Shown: positions 1 to 53,014, counted from the stretch's first letter. The stretch: 64,000 bases of DNA from Camarhynchus parvulus (GCF_901933205.1 NC_044573.1:84774546-84838545), one strand, 5' to 3'. A program made the numbers and translations. Notes: generated by a model not told the origin, from the sequence alone.

Positions 1-360
1 TCTTACCTTGAAAATGTTCACTTAATTATGTTGAGTATATGGTAAAAATTATAATTTTCTGTAAAAGTTGCAAAACAGGAACAAAATGTTTAGTCTTGCC
101 TGTGATAGCTGATTTTTGGTGAAACTTTTTTTGAGTATTTTTTCCCTTATTTGAATATATTTATAGATATTTTTGTTACAGTCTTTCTGTTTCCTGTGCT
201 TGGAATTAAATATGTACTTTAGAATTTTGTGTTTATCCTAACAGATCTGTGTAATTCTCTGATTGCTATCTATAGCAATATTTGAATATATGTAGTATCT
301 ACATTATTAACTCTAGAATTACATCATTGAAAGAGATTTTTAAATAGCTACAGAAACCTT

Positions 361-505
361 TCTCTAAAATTAAAAAACAAAATTTAAAAAAAGAAACAAA
401 AGAAACACAAAAGCCCCCAAAATGAAACCAAACCAAGGGAAAGAAATAACAAAAGAAACAAAACCAAACCAAAACAAGCCAAAACCACCAAAAAACAAAT
501 AATAG
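361..505. repeat. A/C-rich low-complexity tract
   Basis: About 145 bp made almost only of A and C on the plus strand (runs such as aaaccaaaccaaaacaagcc). Read as CSMD1 pre-mRNA it is U/G-rich. It could be a decayed poly(A) or simple repeat; no unit repeats exactly. Confidence 0.7.
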
Positions 506-1577
506 TTTTCTGTTGCATTTTTCATCAATTTCTTTTATAAATGACTTTAAGAATTCATTTGTAAGGACTCAAGGACATTCACCTATCAATCTGCCAAATT
601 TGGTGGTTTAGATTTTTGCAAACCATTAATTTAATCACCGTGTTGCTTCATTCCTTCACTTCTTACCAATCATAAACTCCATTGTTTTATGGTCACGTTG
701 CCAAAATCTGCCTTTCTTATTTAGCCTCTGTGTGGATTCTTAGCCATAGTAAAATGGAGTGCTGAAATAAAAAATCTTCCCCAATATTTCAAAGTTTTTC
801 CATTGACTGTATCGTGCCTCAGAAAATTGTATGAATCTTTTCCTCATATCCAGACTATTCAATGGAGTATCTTTTTCATCAAATGAAAAAGTGTTAAGTA
901 TTTTGATGCTGTGTTATCACAGCCAAAATTGATTGTGGGCTGTCTGACTAGTTTCAACACTTTGTCAAATCCATGAAGACTGCATATTCTGAGCCTAAAA
1001 AGTTATTTTCTGAAACCTAATCTAAACAAATCTAATCTAACCTCATTTTCTACACTGTGAATAAAGGTTTATTATTTTTTAAAGTTCTGATTATATTCAT
1101 TAAGAAAAATCACAATATTGATTTTGTAGATTTTTTCAATGGCCTCAATAAGGAATGTTTTTACTAAAATGGGTAATCTTTGATTTTTAAAAAATTTCAC
1201 TGACTGTGTAAGAGAATTGTAATGTTTATCAAATATATATAGATATAGAGTGTAATTTGACTGTCTCAACACATGACTAAAATATGATCGATTTTTCAGA
1301 TAAATTTTAGGATAGAAGAAAATATTAGTCCACAAAAAGCACAGAATTGTAAGTGAAACATTTGAAGAAATAATTGATCAATTTGCTTCGCAAATTATGT
1401 TCTCTTATTAGGAAAGAAAAAATTCAAATATACTTTAATAAACAAAGGAACAATTTACGTTACAGGAATCTGCAGGTAAAGTATTTCTATTTACTTTCAA
1501 TTAAGAAAAATACTAAGATTGCACAACCTACTTCAGAGAATGAGGAACAAAAAACACCTTACAAAAACAAACAAAAA

Positions 1578-1611
1578 CCCAACCAACCAACCAACCAACC
1601 AACCAACCAAC
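1578..1611. repeat. (AACC)n microsatellite
   Basis: Eight near-perfect copies of the tetramer aacc within a longer A/C-rich context (1551-1622). This is a simple tandem repeat, probably length-polymorphic. Confidence 0.9.
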
Positions 1612-3366
1612 TAAACAAACCCTACTCAAAACCCATAACTAGGGAAGCTGAGAGATCAGAAAAATGTAATTGAGGCATGAAGCACACTTGACAAAAGATT
1701 AATTACTTAAAAAAATTAATATTTTATCAGTAGTTTTACTTAAGAAATATTTTAGGCACTTCATTATTTTTTCTTTGCTCAGATGCATAAGACTTAATCT
1801 ACACTGCTTTGCATTAGCTATTTTGAAGTGTCATCAAAAGGCAGAATGACAGAAATTTAAGGAGAAGAATGAACAAATTATCTTCACATCCGTCACAGTA
1901 CCTTTAACAGGTTACATATTCATTAAATCTATACTACAGTCATATTTTAGCTTAATAGAATATTAGTGATATCTCAGGTTCAACTCAGTTTAGCTAATGG
2001 TGAAGCTTTCATTTTAAACAGGTTAAGAGCCTTCTGCTTCACAGTGCAGTGATTTATTTTATCATCAAAATTATGACTATAACGGGAAGATTTTTAAGAT
2101 ACTTCCAAATAAGACAGGTAGAAAGAAAATATCCAGAAACTTCTCTTAAAACTCAAAATTGACAACCTTGTCTTCTACAAATGTAAGAAATGTGAAACAA
2201 ATAGAAGTTCTGTTGTGATATCTTTAAAATGAGCAACTTCTATAGTTAAACCTCCAAGCAAAATCAAAATACTATTTTAGTCTCCTGTGTTCCTGGCAGA
2301 TTACCAAAGGCTTCAATTAGTTCTTTCTACCTGGTTTTGCTCCTGGAAAACACTGACTTTATCTGCTTAGTACCCCCATGTTACTGGTTATTGTGATGCC
2401 CTTCCCTCTGTGATGTACACAATTGCCAGTATGGAGTAAAGGATCACAGAAATGCTGCAGGAGCTCCTGATGCTGACTAACTCAATAAGATAGACTCTGC
2501 AGAAAATTTCAGCTGTGTTACATGAACATATAGAACACAAGGCAAAATGGAGACAATTTTAGCTCCAATTGTGCAAAATCCAATGGGAGAAAAAAGACAA
2601 TATGAACAGTGAGGCTGTGATTAACTTAAGAAGTCTTGTGGAGCAAATGCACTGACATGGGTGTGAAGTGTTCAGCAAGCTTTCACTGCACAACTTTTTT
2701 TTAATATTTGGACAAGCCTTGATGTGACTATAAAAAATAACTGGTCACTATTCCAGATTCAATATTACAGCAAATTTACAGCAACCAGATTAGTTTCCAA
2801 ATAAGAACAACTGATAAAAAGGATGTTACTAAGTTGGTACAACTGCACTGAACACATAAGCTCTCTTCAGTAAATAATTAAGTGAATGGTTGTACTATCA
2901 TATAAAGACTGGTGTGACTTCAGACCATTTAATATACATAATTTTATGCACTTAATTGAAAAGAAAATGCTATTATGATGATTCTTTAGTTTGCATTGAG
3001 ATATTATTATTAATTTATTTGCATTTTGGAACCATTACTGTTAAGGTGTCCAAGTCTGTTCAGCCCACAGAAAAAGGGAAAAAAACAGAGAAAGAGGAAA
3101 AGAGAGGAAGTGAGAGAGAAGATAAGGAACACCCAAATAATATATGTTTACCCACAAGGGAAAGTTTCTAAAATTTTGCATTTGATTAAACAACTAGGTC
3201 TGTAAGGACTCTGAATAAGATAAAAGAACTCATGAAGAAAAAATTTCCAAAATTAATACTTCCAGAATTATCTGTCAGTACAACATAGAGTAAACATAAT
3301 TTGTTCTTACACAAATATAACTACTGAATTTTATTTGTTCCTATTTGTTTGCTCATTTTCTAATTA

Positions 3367-42217
<38,851 letters not shown>

Positions 42218-42903
42218 CTATTAAAATTAAATAACTCAGTTACTTCAAACATTCCCACATGTTATCTAACCTGTTCAATTATTGAATTATTTGCCTACTA
42301 TAAATCAAATAATGATGTAATAATTATTTTTTAAATATACCTAGAAAGAGCACAAGTGTGGAAAATTCTGTATTTTCTCATACTGAGGAGCAAGTCACTG
42401 CCATAATGCTTCAGAAGTATCACACACTAAAATACAAAGATGCCAGACACCACTAACTGGTGATAATTGTTCATTACTGGAGTAAGAAATCTATTTTCTT
42501 TTTCTAACTCTATATATATTGTATGTGTATATATTTTTAACTATATAAAAATTGTAGAGCTAGTATTGGAAGTATATTAAAACATTCTTATCTCTTAGAT
42601 TATGCAATAACAAGGTAGAACATATGAACTACCAATTCATAAAAAGATGGAGGAGGCTGGTTCACAGAAATTCAAAAGCATGAATTTCCTTGCATAAATT
42701 GTTAACATTAAACTGTGATTCCACATAATGTCTAGTCATGAATTGCCAAGAAAATTACAAATGTACCTCTCAGAGTTCTTTGAAAAGTTATTTACAAAAC
42801 TTTAATTTTTTAAGATAAAGCACAAAAATGGACTTAGTTTCTATAAAATAACAATTCTAAGATAAGCAATTTCAGAGCTCAGTATTGGCAAGTAGTTGAA
42901 GCT

Positions 42904-42930
42904 TATATATATATATATATACACATATAT
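42904..42930. repeat. (TA)n microsatellite
   Basis: A 10-copy TA run followed by acacatatat. Confidence 0.9.
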
Positions 42931-43866
42931 CAGGACATTGCACCTTTTTGTAATTTGATACAAAAGGTTTCTGCAAAAAACTTGACACGATAGTGCAGAC
43001 AGTCAGTGATTTTCCACAAAATTATTAATTTTATCTTTATACTAACTTTTGGAGATATTCCTGGATAAGGTCTCAGACAACATCAGCCATTGCATGTGAT
43101 GCAGTTAATTTTTCTTCTGTTTTGTGGTTAGAAACAACATTTGGGTCAGATTTGAGTTTTCAGCACAAGCTTTATTATGCTCCATTTTTGGAAGAAACAG
43201 ATGGGAAAACTATGTTTTCCATCCACTTAAATGTATTGCTGTGTGATCATCAAGGCAGAATTCATCTCAATCAAATTTTAGCCCTCTATAAAAGCATCAT
43301 CTTTCTCATAAACTTTCTCAGTATTAAAAAAGAAAGCCAGGCCACCTCATTTCTGTGTTGGAATTGGAAAAGTCTTGTACAATGAACTGTAGAGAGGAAC
43401 TTACACCACTAGATTAGGTGATATTTACATTGTACTATGTTGCTTTTGTTTGTAACCCAAAGAAAGGCCTACAGGCAGAGAAAATCCACAGCCTTTCCCT
43501 CATCAACTAGGGAAGTCATCTAAAAGGAGATCAGCTTGGATCTGCCTTTCCTAAAGCCCCGCTAGTGGGGTCTCATGCCTTGGTTGTCCATTGTTACAAT
43601 AATCATATGATTTTCAGGCAATATGCTTCAGATAGAACAATATACGTTTTCATCTTCTGATGTACCTTCTAGTATTCCTAGAAGATATCAGTGGTTAACA
43701 TGAAAAATTTCTTCATTAAATCAAGACTATTAAAGCCAAAATGAAGCAAAAATTATGTAGAAGCACAAAAAGAGAGTTTTTTCCTGACAAAAAAAAAAAA
43801 AAAAACTGCCAGACCTTTAATACAATTATTATTTCATATGGAGGAGAAGACCTAATAGAATATTCC

Positions 43867-43937
43867 ATGAAAATATAAGGTAATGTATTATTTAAATAAT
43901 ACATTTGGTTTTACTCCAAATAATACATTTGGTTAGA
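43867..43937. repeat. 24-bp tandem duplication
   Basis: The segment aaataatacatttggtt occurs twice about 24 bp apart, with short divergent spacers. This is a small local duplication. Confidence 0.8.
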
Positions 43938-44349
43938 CTCACAAATTATTTTATACAACAATTTAAAAGCAAATATGAATGTTCACCTCTTTAATACTAA
44001 AATAAGTTAGGAAAAAGAGTAATTGGATATAAACCATAAATGAAAGTTTTAAGCTTCTGGCTAAGCATATAGGAAATGTGACAAGAAACATTCCTTTATG
44101 GGAGATACATTGTGAAGATATATTACACACTATTAAACAAAATCGTGTTATCTCTATTTCCATGATAATTGCTAGTCTATGCTAACACATAAAATCTTTT
44201 GGAAAGACCTTCAAATGGTTGAGGGTTAAGAGAACTAACTTGAATTCCTTCAATCTGACTCATAGGAACTAAATTTTATCATGTAAACAGTAAGCACCCG
44301 GTCTAATAATTGCTCTTTTCACAGTCAGTGGAAAGAAAATGGCACTTTT

Positions 44350-46270
44350 CTGTCATAACATTTCCTAAGCTGGAAAGGATCCACAAGGGTCATTGAGTAC
44401 AGTTCCTGGCCCTGTACAAGGCAGCCCCAAGAGTCACACCATGTGCCTGAGGCTTCATGCTGTGACCACTTCCCTGCAGAGCCTGTTCCAGTGCCCAGCC
44501 ACATTCTGAGTGAAGAACCTTTTTCCTGATATCCAACATAAAACTCCCCTGACAAAGCTTTAGGCCATTTCATTGGGTCCTGTCACTGGTCACCACAGAG
44601 ATCAGGGTCTGCCCCTCCGCCTCGCCTCACAAGAAGCTGTAACTGCAGTGAGGTCTCCCCTCAGTTTCCTCCAGGATGAACAGACCAAGTGCCCTCAGCT
44701 GCTCCTCATACAGCTTCCCCTCAAGGCCCTTCATCACTTTTGCTGCCCTCCTTTGGATGCTCTCTCAAAGTTTAATGTCCTTTTAATATTGTAGTGTCCA
44801 AAATTGTCCCCAGCACTCGAGCTGGGACTGCCCCAGTGCAGAGCAAAGTGGGACAATCCTCTCCCTTGCCTGGCTGGCAATGCTGGGCCTGATGCCCCCC
44901 AGGACAGGGCTGGCCCTCCAGGCTGCCAGGGCACTGCTCACTTATATTCAGCTTGCTATTGCCCTGTATCAGGAATAGTGTGGCCAGCAGGAGCAGGGAG
45001 GTCATCCTTCCCCTGTACTCGGCACTGGTGAGGCCACACCTTGAGTGCTGCGTCCAGTTCTGGCCCCTCAGTTTGGGAAGGACGTTAAGACACTTGAGCG
45101 CATCCAGAGGAGGCAACAAGGCTGTGAGGGACTTGGAACACAAACCCTGTGAGGAACCACCGAGGGAGCTGGGGCTGTTCAGCCTGGAGAAAAGGAGACT
45201 CAGAGGTGACCTTATGGCTCTCTACAACTCCCTGAAATGTGGCTGTAGTCAGGTGGGGATTGGACCCTTTCTCCAGGCAGCAACTGACAGAACTAGAGGA
45301 CACAGTCTTAAGCTGCACTAAGGGAAATATAGGCTGGATTTTAGGAAAAAGTTTTTCACAGAAAGAGTGATAAAATATTGGAATGGCCTGCCTGGGGAGG
45401 TGGTGGGTCACCATCCCCGGATGTATTAAAAAAAAAAAAAACTGGGTATGGCACTTGGTGCTATGGTTTAGTTAAGGTGTTTAGGGCATGGGTTGGACTT
45501 GATGATCTTGACGGTCTCTTCCAATCTAGTCATTCTGTGATTCTGTGACCAGGTCCCCCAGGTCCATTTCCACAGTTCTGATTCCAGTTTCTCATCTCTA
45601 CATACAATCAGGATTGCTCCATCCCAGGCATAGAATCCAGCACTCGACCTTCCTATGGCAAGTCGAACTTTCTATGGCTGGTGATTGTCCAGTACTCTAA
45701 TTTATTGAGGTATGTTTGCAGGGCATCCCTGCCTTCGAGGTCGTCAACAGCTCCTTCCAGTTTTGTATCATCTGTAAACCTGCTCAGTATTCCTTCCAGT
45801 CCTGCATCCCACTCATTTATGACAATGTGCGAGGAAACTGGGCTGAGGATGGAGCCCTGTGGAACACCACTAGCAACAGGTTCACAGTCTGGTGTCACCC
45901 CAGTCACTGTCACCCTTTGTGTCCAAACCATGAGCCAGTTGCTCATCCATCACATGATGTGTTTATGCAGCTGAGTTCTGGATATTTTGTCCAGAAGGAT
46001 CCTGTGAGACACAGTATTAAAAAATTTACTGAAATCCAAAAAGACCACAACTGAGTTCCCTTGATCAACTAGGTGGGTTACCCTGTCATAAAAGGAAATT
46101 AAGTATGTCAAGAAGGACATGAAGAACTTTCCCCTCATGAAGAACTGCTCACTGTGACCATTGACTGTGTTGTCCTTCAGGCATTTTTCAATAATTCCCA
46201 GAATAATTTTCTCCAAAATTTTACCAAGCCCTTACGCGAGACTGACACAAGTCATATCACCTATCTTATG
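44350..46270 (-). mobile_element. CR1 LINE with RT remnant, interrupted by a second CR1
   Basis: A long minus-strand CR1. The 3' end is at about 44350, and inverted CR1 body is clear through 44958 (tgtgaccacttccctgcaga, ttttcctgatatccaaca, ctgccagggcactgctcact). After an inserted CR1 it resumes at about 45549 (caggtcccccaggtccattt). Minus-strand frames at 45653-45946 and 45950-46216 show reverse-transcriptase blocks: VVFLDFSKFFNTVSHRILL, then GVPQGSILSPV, then FTDDTKLEGAVDDLEGRDAL. The catalytic FADD-type box reads FTDD and the frame is broken, so this is a dead copy. It is 5'-truncated at about 46270. Confidence 0.9.
44960..45548 (+). mobile_element. CR1 3' part inserted into another CR1
   Basis: A plus-strand CR1 running from about 44960 (agtgtggccagcaggagcag) through ctgttcagcctggagaaaag, atggcctgcctggggaggtg and gggttggacttgatgatctt to the terminal repeats cattctgtgattctgtga at 45548. 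It carries an internal A13 run at 45428. The host CR1 stops and resumes on either side, so this copy is younger than its host. Open frames on either strand here do not code. Confidence 0.9.
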
Positions 46271-47389
46271 GTGGAGCAAACTACCACTTAGAATTACTGT
46301 TTCTAATGACTATATGGGAGTTTTGATGACTAGGTGAAACAAATATTTACCCATATGAATTTCATTAAAATTTGTGTGTCGATAAAGCTTTGAATTGTCA
46401 GAAGAATTTTTAAGATTTGTTAGATGTCAGATTGAAGAATATAAGACAGTTTTGTATGGATATAGATATGAGTACAGCATAGGAAAAACTTATGATGATT
46501 CAATAATATCAAAATATACCACAATATACTACACGTGTGGTTAAATGATATTGATTAATATACGAAGAGAGGGAAAAACCAGCTCTGTGGTGCTTATCCA
46601 GATTCAATTTTGTTTTGCAATTAAAAATTCCAGTAATACTAATTTTACCATCACCATTTACATATGCTTAATATGAACAGATCAAATGAAGAAAAGAATT
46701 AATTTGCATTTAGAAAAACTGGAAATATGAAAAATGCATCCAAACATACTATGTTTATTCCTGGATGATCAGTTACATTCTTCTTACAGAAGAATGATCC
46801 TATTTGCTTTCTGAAAGGTATGAGACAAAATTCCCTTATAAGCAATTCAGAATGATTACTTCTTATTAGATAAATAGACTGTGAAAACAGAAAACAAGAA
46901 AAAGCTTAAAAATATGAGACACCTAAGGAGGTACCTATACAAAAGATCTGCAAGTGAATTTGCCATAATTAGTTTTTAATTTGAAACATTTTCCTTTATC
47001 CTAGATAGTCCCATACTTTATATTTCTGCTGGCATAATTGCTGTTGCAAGGAATGGATAAAAACAGCACCAGGGTTGTAGGAAATGCCTGTATGGACATT
47101 CTGTCTGGAGGAAGCAATAGGGCACATAGCAGTGCTACATCTCCAGAACACCTAGGTGTGCATGTTCTTGTCACTACTAAAAAGATCTATTTTACTATTA
47201 CTTATATATGTTATAAATGTATGCATAAAGTAAAGAGAAAGTATTAGGGAAGAGCAGTGAATTTTTTTCTAAGGTGCAAGAAGAAATGAAAACTCCCCAT
47301 AAGATATCTATTATATTTTCAAGCAGAGCAAGTCAACAACTTCAAAACAGCATCAATGCTAATAGAAGTGTATCTTATCCCCCAAAAAA

Positions 47390-47716
47390 GAAACAAACAA
47401 AAAAAAAAACAAACAAAAAACCCAAACAAAAAATTCAAAACCAAAATAACAAACAAAAAACCCGAAGAAAAACAATCAAAACCTCCCAAAACAAAAAACC
47501 CAAACAAAAAAATTCAAAACCAAAATAACAAACAAAAAACCCAAAGAAAAACAATCAAAACCTCCCAAAACAAACCAACATAAACAAGCAAAATATCCCC
47601 ACAAAAACCAAACCCAAACCAAGAAAACAAAAAAAAGAAACAAAACCACAAAAACAAACAAATAACCAACCCACAAAAAAAACCCCAAAACAAACAAACG
47701 AAAAAAAAAAAAACCA
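47390..47716. repeat. A/C-rich tract containing a 79-bp tandem duplication
   Basis: About 325 bp of A/C-rich sequence. Within it, 47415-47493 and 47494-47572 are two near-identical copies (period 78-79 bp, differing at about 2-3 positions), each containing attcaaaaccaaaataacaa and acaatcaaaacctcccaaaa. Frames on both strands are artefacts of composition. Confidence 0.85.
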
Positions 47717-47939
47717 GGACCTGCTTGAAGGAATATCTCTTAAAGATGAGAAAATACAGTGAGACAATTTGTTGCTTGAGTAAAACTACAGTAGCATACA
47801 TTAAAATCAGAAAATAAAACAGTCCTGGGCATCCATGATTAGAAATTTTAAAATAATAAAAATAAAAAGAAAATGTGTTAGTTATAAAGTCTTTTTATAA
47901 AAGCTGTTTGCAACTGTAATAGGTTATTCCATTTCATTG

Positions 47940-47983
47940 ACAAATGTAACAGTATTTTCCTTCAAATGTAACAGTATTTTCCT
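47940..47983. repeat. 22-bp tandem duplication
   Basis: The unit caaatgtaacagtattttcc occurs twice, separated by tt. Confidence 0.85.
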
Positions 47984-49042
47984 GCTTTGCATCTTCTCCC
48001 TGCTGTTATGTAAATATTAAAAGTAACATAAATATTCAATTTTTTCTATAGACATAAACATGGAAATGCTGCTATAGTCTTTCAGATTCCTAATTTTTTT
48101 TTAATTTTTAGAAGAATGGAGCCAGATTCCAAGAGCTTTAAGCCAAGGTTTGGAGCACCTGTTTCACTTAAAGAACAACATAACACAGAAGCAATTTCAA
48201 AAGATGTTGTCAGTATCAGACAACACATTGAAGAATGTTTTTTTGAGAAAACTCTCAAAACTCCACTCTTTCCCTAGTCCACCTCTCCTACAGTGATATC
48301 TCTTGAATTTTTAAGTGACTATGTAATTATGGCCAAAATCCAGAGGAAGAGGAAATGTAAAAAATTGACTGTACATAGTAATAAAACTAGGTAACTCTAA
48401 TGCATAAATTTTATGCGTGATTTATTGTGAAAGATGGTATAAAGGTTTTTTCATATTCCTTTGTAAATCAAGTTATTCATTTTCCCTCAAAGACCTTAAA
48501 AAAGGTAAAATATTTATCCCAGCCATATTATTCATAATTCAGCATGGGTAAAGCTGCAATTAATAAGATGCAAAACTAATAACTTGCAACTAACAGGCTG
48601 AGATAGGCTCCAACCAGATGAAATAAAATTGATGCCAATACAAGGGCCTGTCCTGTAAAATTTTAATACCTCCAGTTTTTGTTGAATGACTACAAATTTA
48701 TGGAAAACACTTAGATTATTCTGTTCATTATTTTAAAGAAAAGTTGAAGGCTTTTTTTACTACCATTATCCAACAACCGCAGTTATTTAAAAAGCAGTTA
48801 TAAAAAGAAATTTGCTTATTTTTCAATATTGACGTTATAATTTAAATTCCTCATTCTCAGGAATTTATTTTCCTTTTCGCATCCACTAATGACTTGAAAA
48901 TTAACCTAATAGCCACACCTGGTAGAAATTAAACAAAGATAAGATGGAAATAACATTAATAATATATCATATAATGGTAATAATGTAAAACAAAAAATGC
49001 TGACACAGTATTAAAAAAATGGAGGAAAAAAATCAAATCACA

Positions 49043-49080
49043 ATACTACTACTGCTACTACTACTACTAAGAAGAAGAAT
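49043..49080. repeat. (TAC)n / (AAG)n microsatellite
   Basis: A short run of tac/act triplets with one gct interruption, followed by aagaagaag. Confidence 0.85.
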
Positions 49081-52000
49081 ATTAATAATACCAAAAAAAA
49101 AAAAAATCTAAATCTAAGTTTGTTTTATAATGACTATTATCAGGTGACTGCCCCATGCCTGGAGCATTTCTCAGGTAAGTAAACACAGATTGTCATTTTC
49201 CCTAACAGGTTTTCTTTCTTTGGATTGCCATTGATAACACAGATAACTTTGAACATACTTGCCATAACCAACATAGCCCTTCCTCAGCAAGTTAATTATG
49301 GCCAAATAATCTGAGATCTTTGGAAGAAAACATTAAGAACTAGAAAAATCAGCTCATTTTGTTTATATAGTAAAAGTTATGATGTGATTTGACACTAATC
49401 TTAGACTACTCCAATAAGGAAGAACTTTCTGATATATAGGATAAAAAGGATGGACATACAGTGGCTGGAAGCTAAACATATAAAAAATAGAGAATTAATT
49501 GCAAAAATGAGAATAATAAAAATCTTGATACTATGAAGTGCCATTTTTAGTAGTAGCTGTTAATTATGTAAAATAGATCTATAACTAATCATCTTCTTAA
49601 GGAAATTAAATACATTCACAGTAAGGGAATGAGCACATTTTTAGTCACAGTTTAGTTTCTTCTGTAGAGGGAGATGTTAAAAAAAAATCCCATAATGATG
49701 ATTTCAGTATTAACAGAGCTGCCACAATCTGTTACTCAGTCAGAGAAGCAGCTTGTTGCCAAGTTAGATTTTAATCTTCAGCTACAGTGCCTAAACATCA
49801 TGTCGAATTTCACTTTGCCGTCTTAAACACTGAAACATTTTCCTTCTTCTTTTCTGTTTATTTGATATGTATACAAATGTGTTACAATTTCTGAGTACAC
49901 AGAATAGTGTACAGCATTAAAATTTAAATCCAATGAATATTTCACATTTATGTGAGCCATATTTTTAATGAATTTTCAATCAATTTGATTTAGGTTTGAA
50001 AGCTAAAATTAAAACAATAAAAAGCAGAATCACAAGAGGAGATAATTATTCATATGTTCACACTAAAAGTTTGGAATTTATCACTTTTGGACAATTTTAG
50101 ACAACTTCCTGATATAGTAGGATGATCTATTTCTCATTTTCTGCCAAAGAAAAATGCCAAATATATGGCTTTCATTTTTGCTCCTGCTGCTGCTCCAACT
50201 GTCAGTAGCAAACAAATATGGAAATACAAGCTTTAAAGAAGCCCTATGTCGTTTGTTTTAAACTCAAAAATGGAAATGAGATTAAAAAAACATGCATCTA
50301 TTTACTTGTCATTTATCAAAAATAATTCTGATTGTGCTAATTTTATTATTGTAAATATTTTTCAAAACATTTTAAAGAAATACTTTTAGATTTGTTGTTC
50401 AAAACAAGGTCTGAAAATACTGTTCTTTAAATTTGAAAATTAAAATCTCCAGCTAGAATTTTTTAAAAACAAATTACACATAAACTAAGATCACATGAAT
50501 TGCCAGATAAGAACTCTGACTTAAATAAAGGCTGAGAATATCTTATTAAATGAGCACACCATTTTTTTTTGCCCTACAAATTTAAGCAGGAGAAAAATAC
50601 TTAGTTTACCCCATTTAACTGTTGTCTTTCTTCCTAAAGTCTTTAAAGAGTAGGTTAATTTTATTAATTAATTCAAAGTGCATATGAATCTTGAAAGAGC
50701 ACATGAAATAATGGTCTACATGAAGAAGTGTTTAAATATCAAGGGGGCATATTCATCTATACACAAACTACTCTCTAGACAGAGCCTTATGTGGGAATCC
50801 GAAGTGTTAAATCTCAGCCCTACTATTATTGTGTAGTCCTTAAAGCGAATAATTTCAAGTCCTTGAAAATTAATAATTTAACAGCATAATTCCTCAAGAG
50901 TTTTCTGACATTTTAATTCTTGTTACTTAAACTTGATGTGAAACATGAACCATATATGGCAAATATTCAAATTTCAGGAAACTTTAAAAATATATATTGA
51001 ATTCTATGTGTCCCAACTGAAATATCATTGTACAATATTCACCAAGGGAATTCAAATACCTTTGTAATGACATGTGGGTCAGTGGAATGTCCAGGATATA
51101 AAAGTAACAAAATAACAAAGCAGATTTGCATTTGTGACCTTAAACAAAAAATTAACTATGGGAAATCCATACATACTAAGTAGTTCTAAGTCAAATATTA
51201 TTTTTGGTAGAACATGTTGGGCAAATCCTTTATTTCATGCATTCTAATGCTATGAAACTTATTTTAAGGATAATTTCCTGCAGTACTAGACATCGGCCAA
51301 TAGAATAGCAGCAGAAAGGTTCATAAACACCTGTTTTCTTTGAGAAGAAGAGTACTTGATTTTGTTGGTTTCTTGTTATTGTGGCATAATAGTTCCAAGA
51401 GCACAAACTATTTCATTTAGAAGGGTGACACATCTTGCCATCACACTGTATGGTGCAAAAAGGCAATTGAAGTGAACACTGGAAAACCTCCAAAGGTACA
51501 GGGAGATGCCAAAATATTTATAGAAAGAAATGCCTCAGAAAAATACAATGTGACAGTTAAATTAATTCACTAGAAATGTATACAACTACTGTTTAATGCT
51601 ATTTAAAATAGAGATTGGGAAGGTCTGTGCCATACTGAGCCAAGTTAGAAACTCTGATAAAGCAGGTGTGTTTACTGTGTCAATGGAAGTTTGTATTGAT
51701 GGAATTTTAAGAGGAAAATGAAGCAGTGTGCCAGCAGATAGTGTTTCCTTCTTTCAGATGTCCACACTCAGATATTTTCTGCTATATAAGATGTCTTTTC
51801 ATCTTGTCTAACTACCTTTCTAGAGGGACATGGATTTTCCTGTGTCACACACATCAGCCTTGCTTGTAACCTCTTGAATACTTGAGCATCTCATACCATA
51901 ACAAATACTTGAGGATGAACAAACAAATTCTATCTTTGGTGTACTAAGAAAACACATACTTCATATAGAAAAACTCAGTTATAATGCTAGAACATATAAA

Positions 52001-52574
52001 CTGCTTGTACATACATTTATAAATACAAAATATTTATATATATCATGAAAATGAGAGAACTGTGAAAGAATGCATATCCCTGTAATAAAACCTCAGTAAT
52101 ATTACATGGACATTGAATTGTCAGGACACTAAGGTCTTACATAAATCTGGAAGTTTTTAGATAGTGTTGTACACTGCAAAATTTAAATACATCAAGGTTT
52201 AACTTCATTCTGAATAAAAACACGTAAATATTTTTTTCCTGTGCTTACATTATGAATAGCAAGCAGTTATGAATATGAAATTTTGGCATTCATATTAACA
52301 GATTAACTTAAACTGACTTTGAAAGTTGCATTTTCTTTAGAGCTTTTCTTCCTACTCTATTTTTAAAATATACAACAACATGCCTTGTTGGCCCAAGTGT
52401 ACTTTTGAAATAAAAAGCAAATTGTTTTCTAAATATTTCCCTGTATTATTATTACTATTGTTTTCATAAACTAAAATTCAATTCAACCGGCTGTCTAGGA
52501 AGTAATAAGAATCTTAGCATGTGACAAAAGCTTTGTAATTTACAATTACACTTTTACATAAAAAAATAAAAAGG

Positions 52575-53014
52575 AAAGGAGCTGTAAACTGCAGTATGTG
52601 GGAAAGACCCACGCTCAAGCTGTTTATGAATGACTGCTATCCCAAAAGAAGGACACTGCAATAGAGCAGGGTACCAGTGTGAAGAAGGAGTGACAGAGAG
52701 GAGCTGTTAATGAACTGATTGCAGCCCATATTCCCCACACCTTTTCATCATTCAGTCAGGAAGGATGCAGAAGAGTTTGACTTGAGAAAAAGTTTTTATT
52801 GTTGTTTCTCACCATCCTACTCTATTTTTAATTGTCTGTAAATTAATCTTCCCAAAGTTGAATCTATTTTGCCTAACTGGTGTGCAATCTCCCCGTCCTT
52901 ACCTTGACCCATGAGCTTTTATATCTTATTTTCTCCCCCTGGCCTGATGAGGAGGAGGAGCAAGAAACCAGCTTGGTGGGCACCTGGCAGCCAGACAAGA
53001 TCAACCCACCACAA
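52575..53014 (+). mobile_element. Solo LTR, avian ERVL-like (second type)
   Basis: Plus-strand LTR recognisable by gggaaagacccacgctcaag at the left, then tttctcaccatcctactcta, gtctgtaaattaatcttccc, gacccatgagcttttatatc and tctccccctggcctgatgag. It closes with ggtgggcacctggcagccag and caacccaccaca at 53014. It is decayed compared with typical copies and has no internal region, so it is probably a solo LTR. The left boundary is approximate. The 69-codon minus frame over it is not a gene. Confidence 0.75.

Noticed and set aside
43122..43385. 87-codon plus-strand frame
   Set aside because: No recognised domain and no splice or promoter context; its length is within what chance gives in 64 kb.
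44772..45414. Open frames of 109-123 codons on both strands
   Set aside because: They lie in nested CR1 non-coding 3' regions; the only real coding remnant there is the broken reverse transcriptase further right.
47274..47801. Several overlapping frames on both strands
   Set aside because: All are produced by the A/C-rich tract and its tandem duplication.
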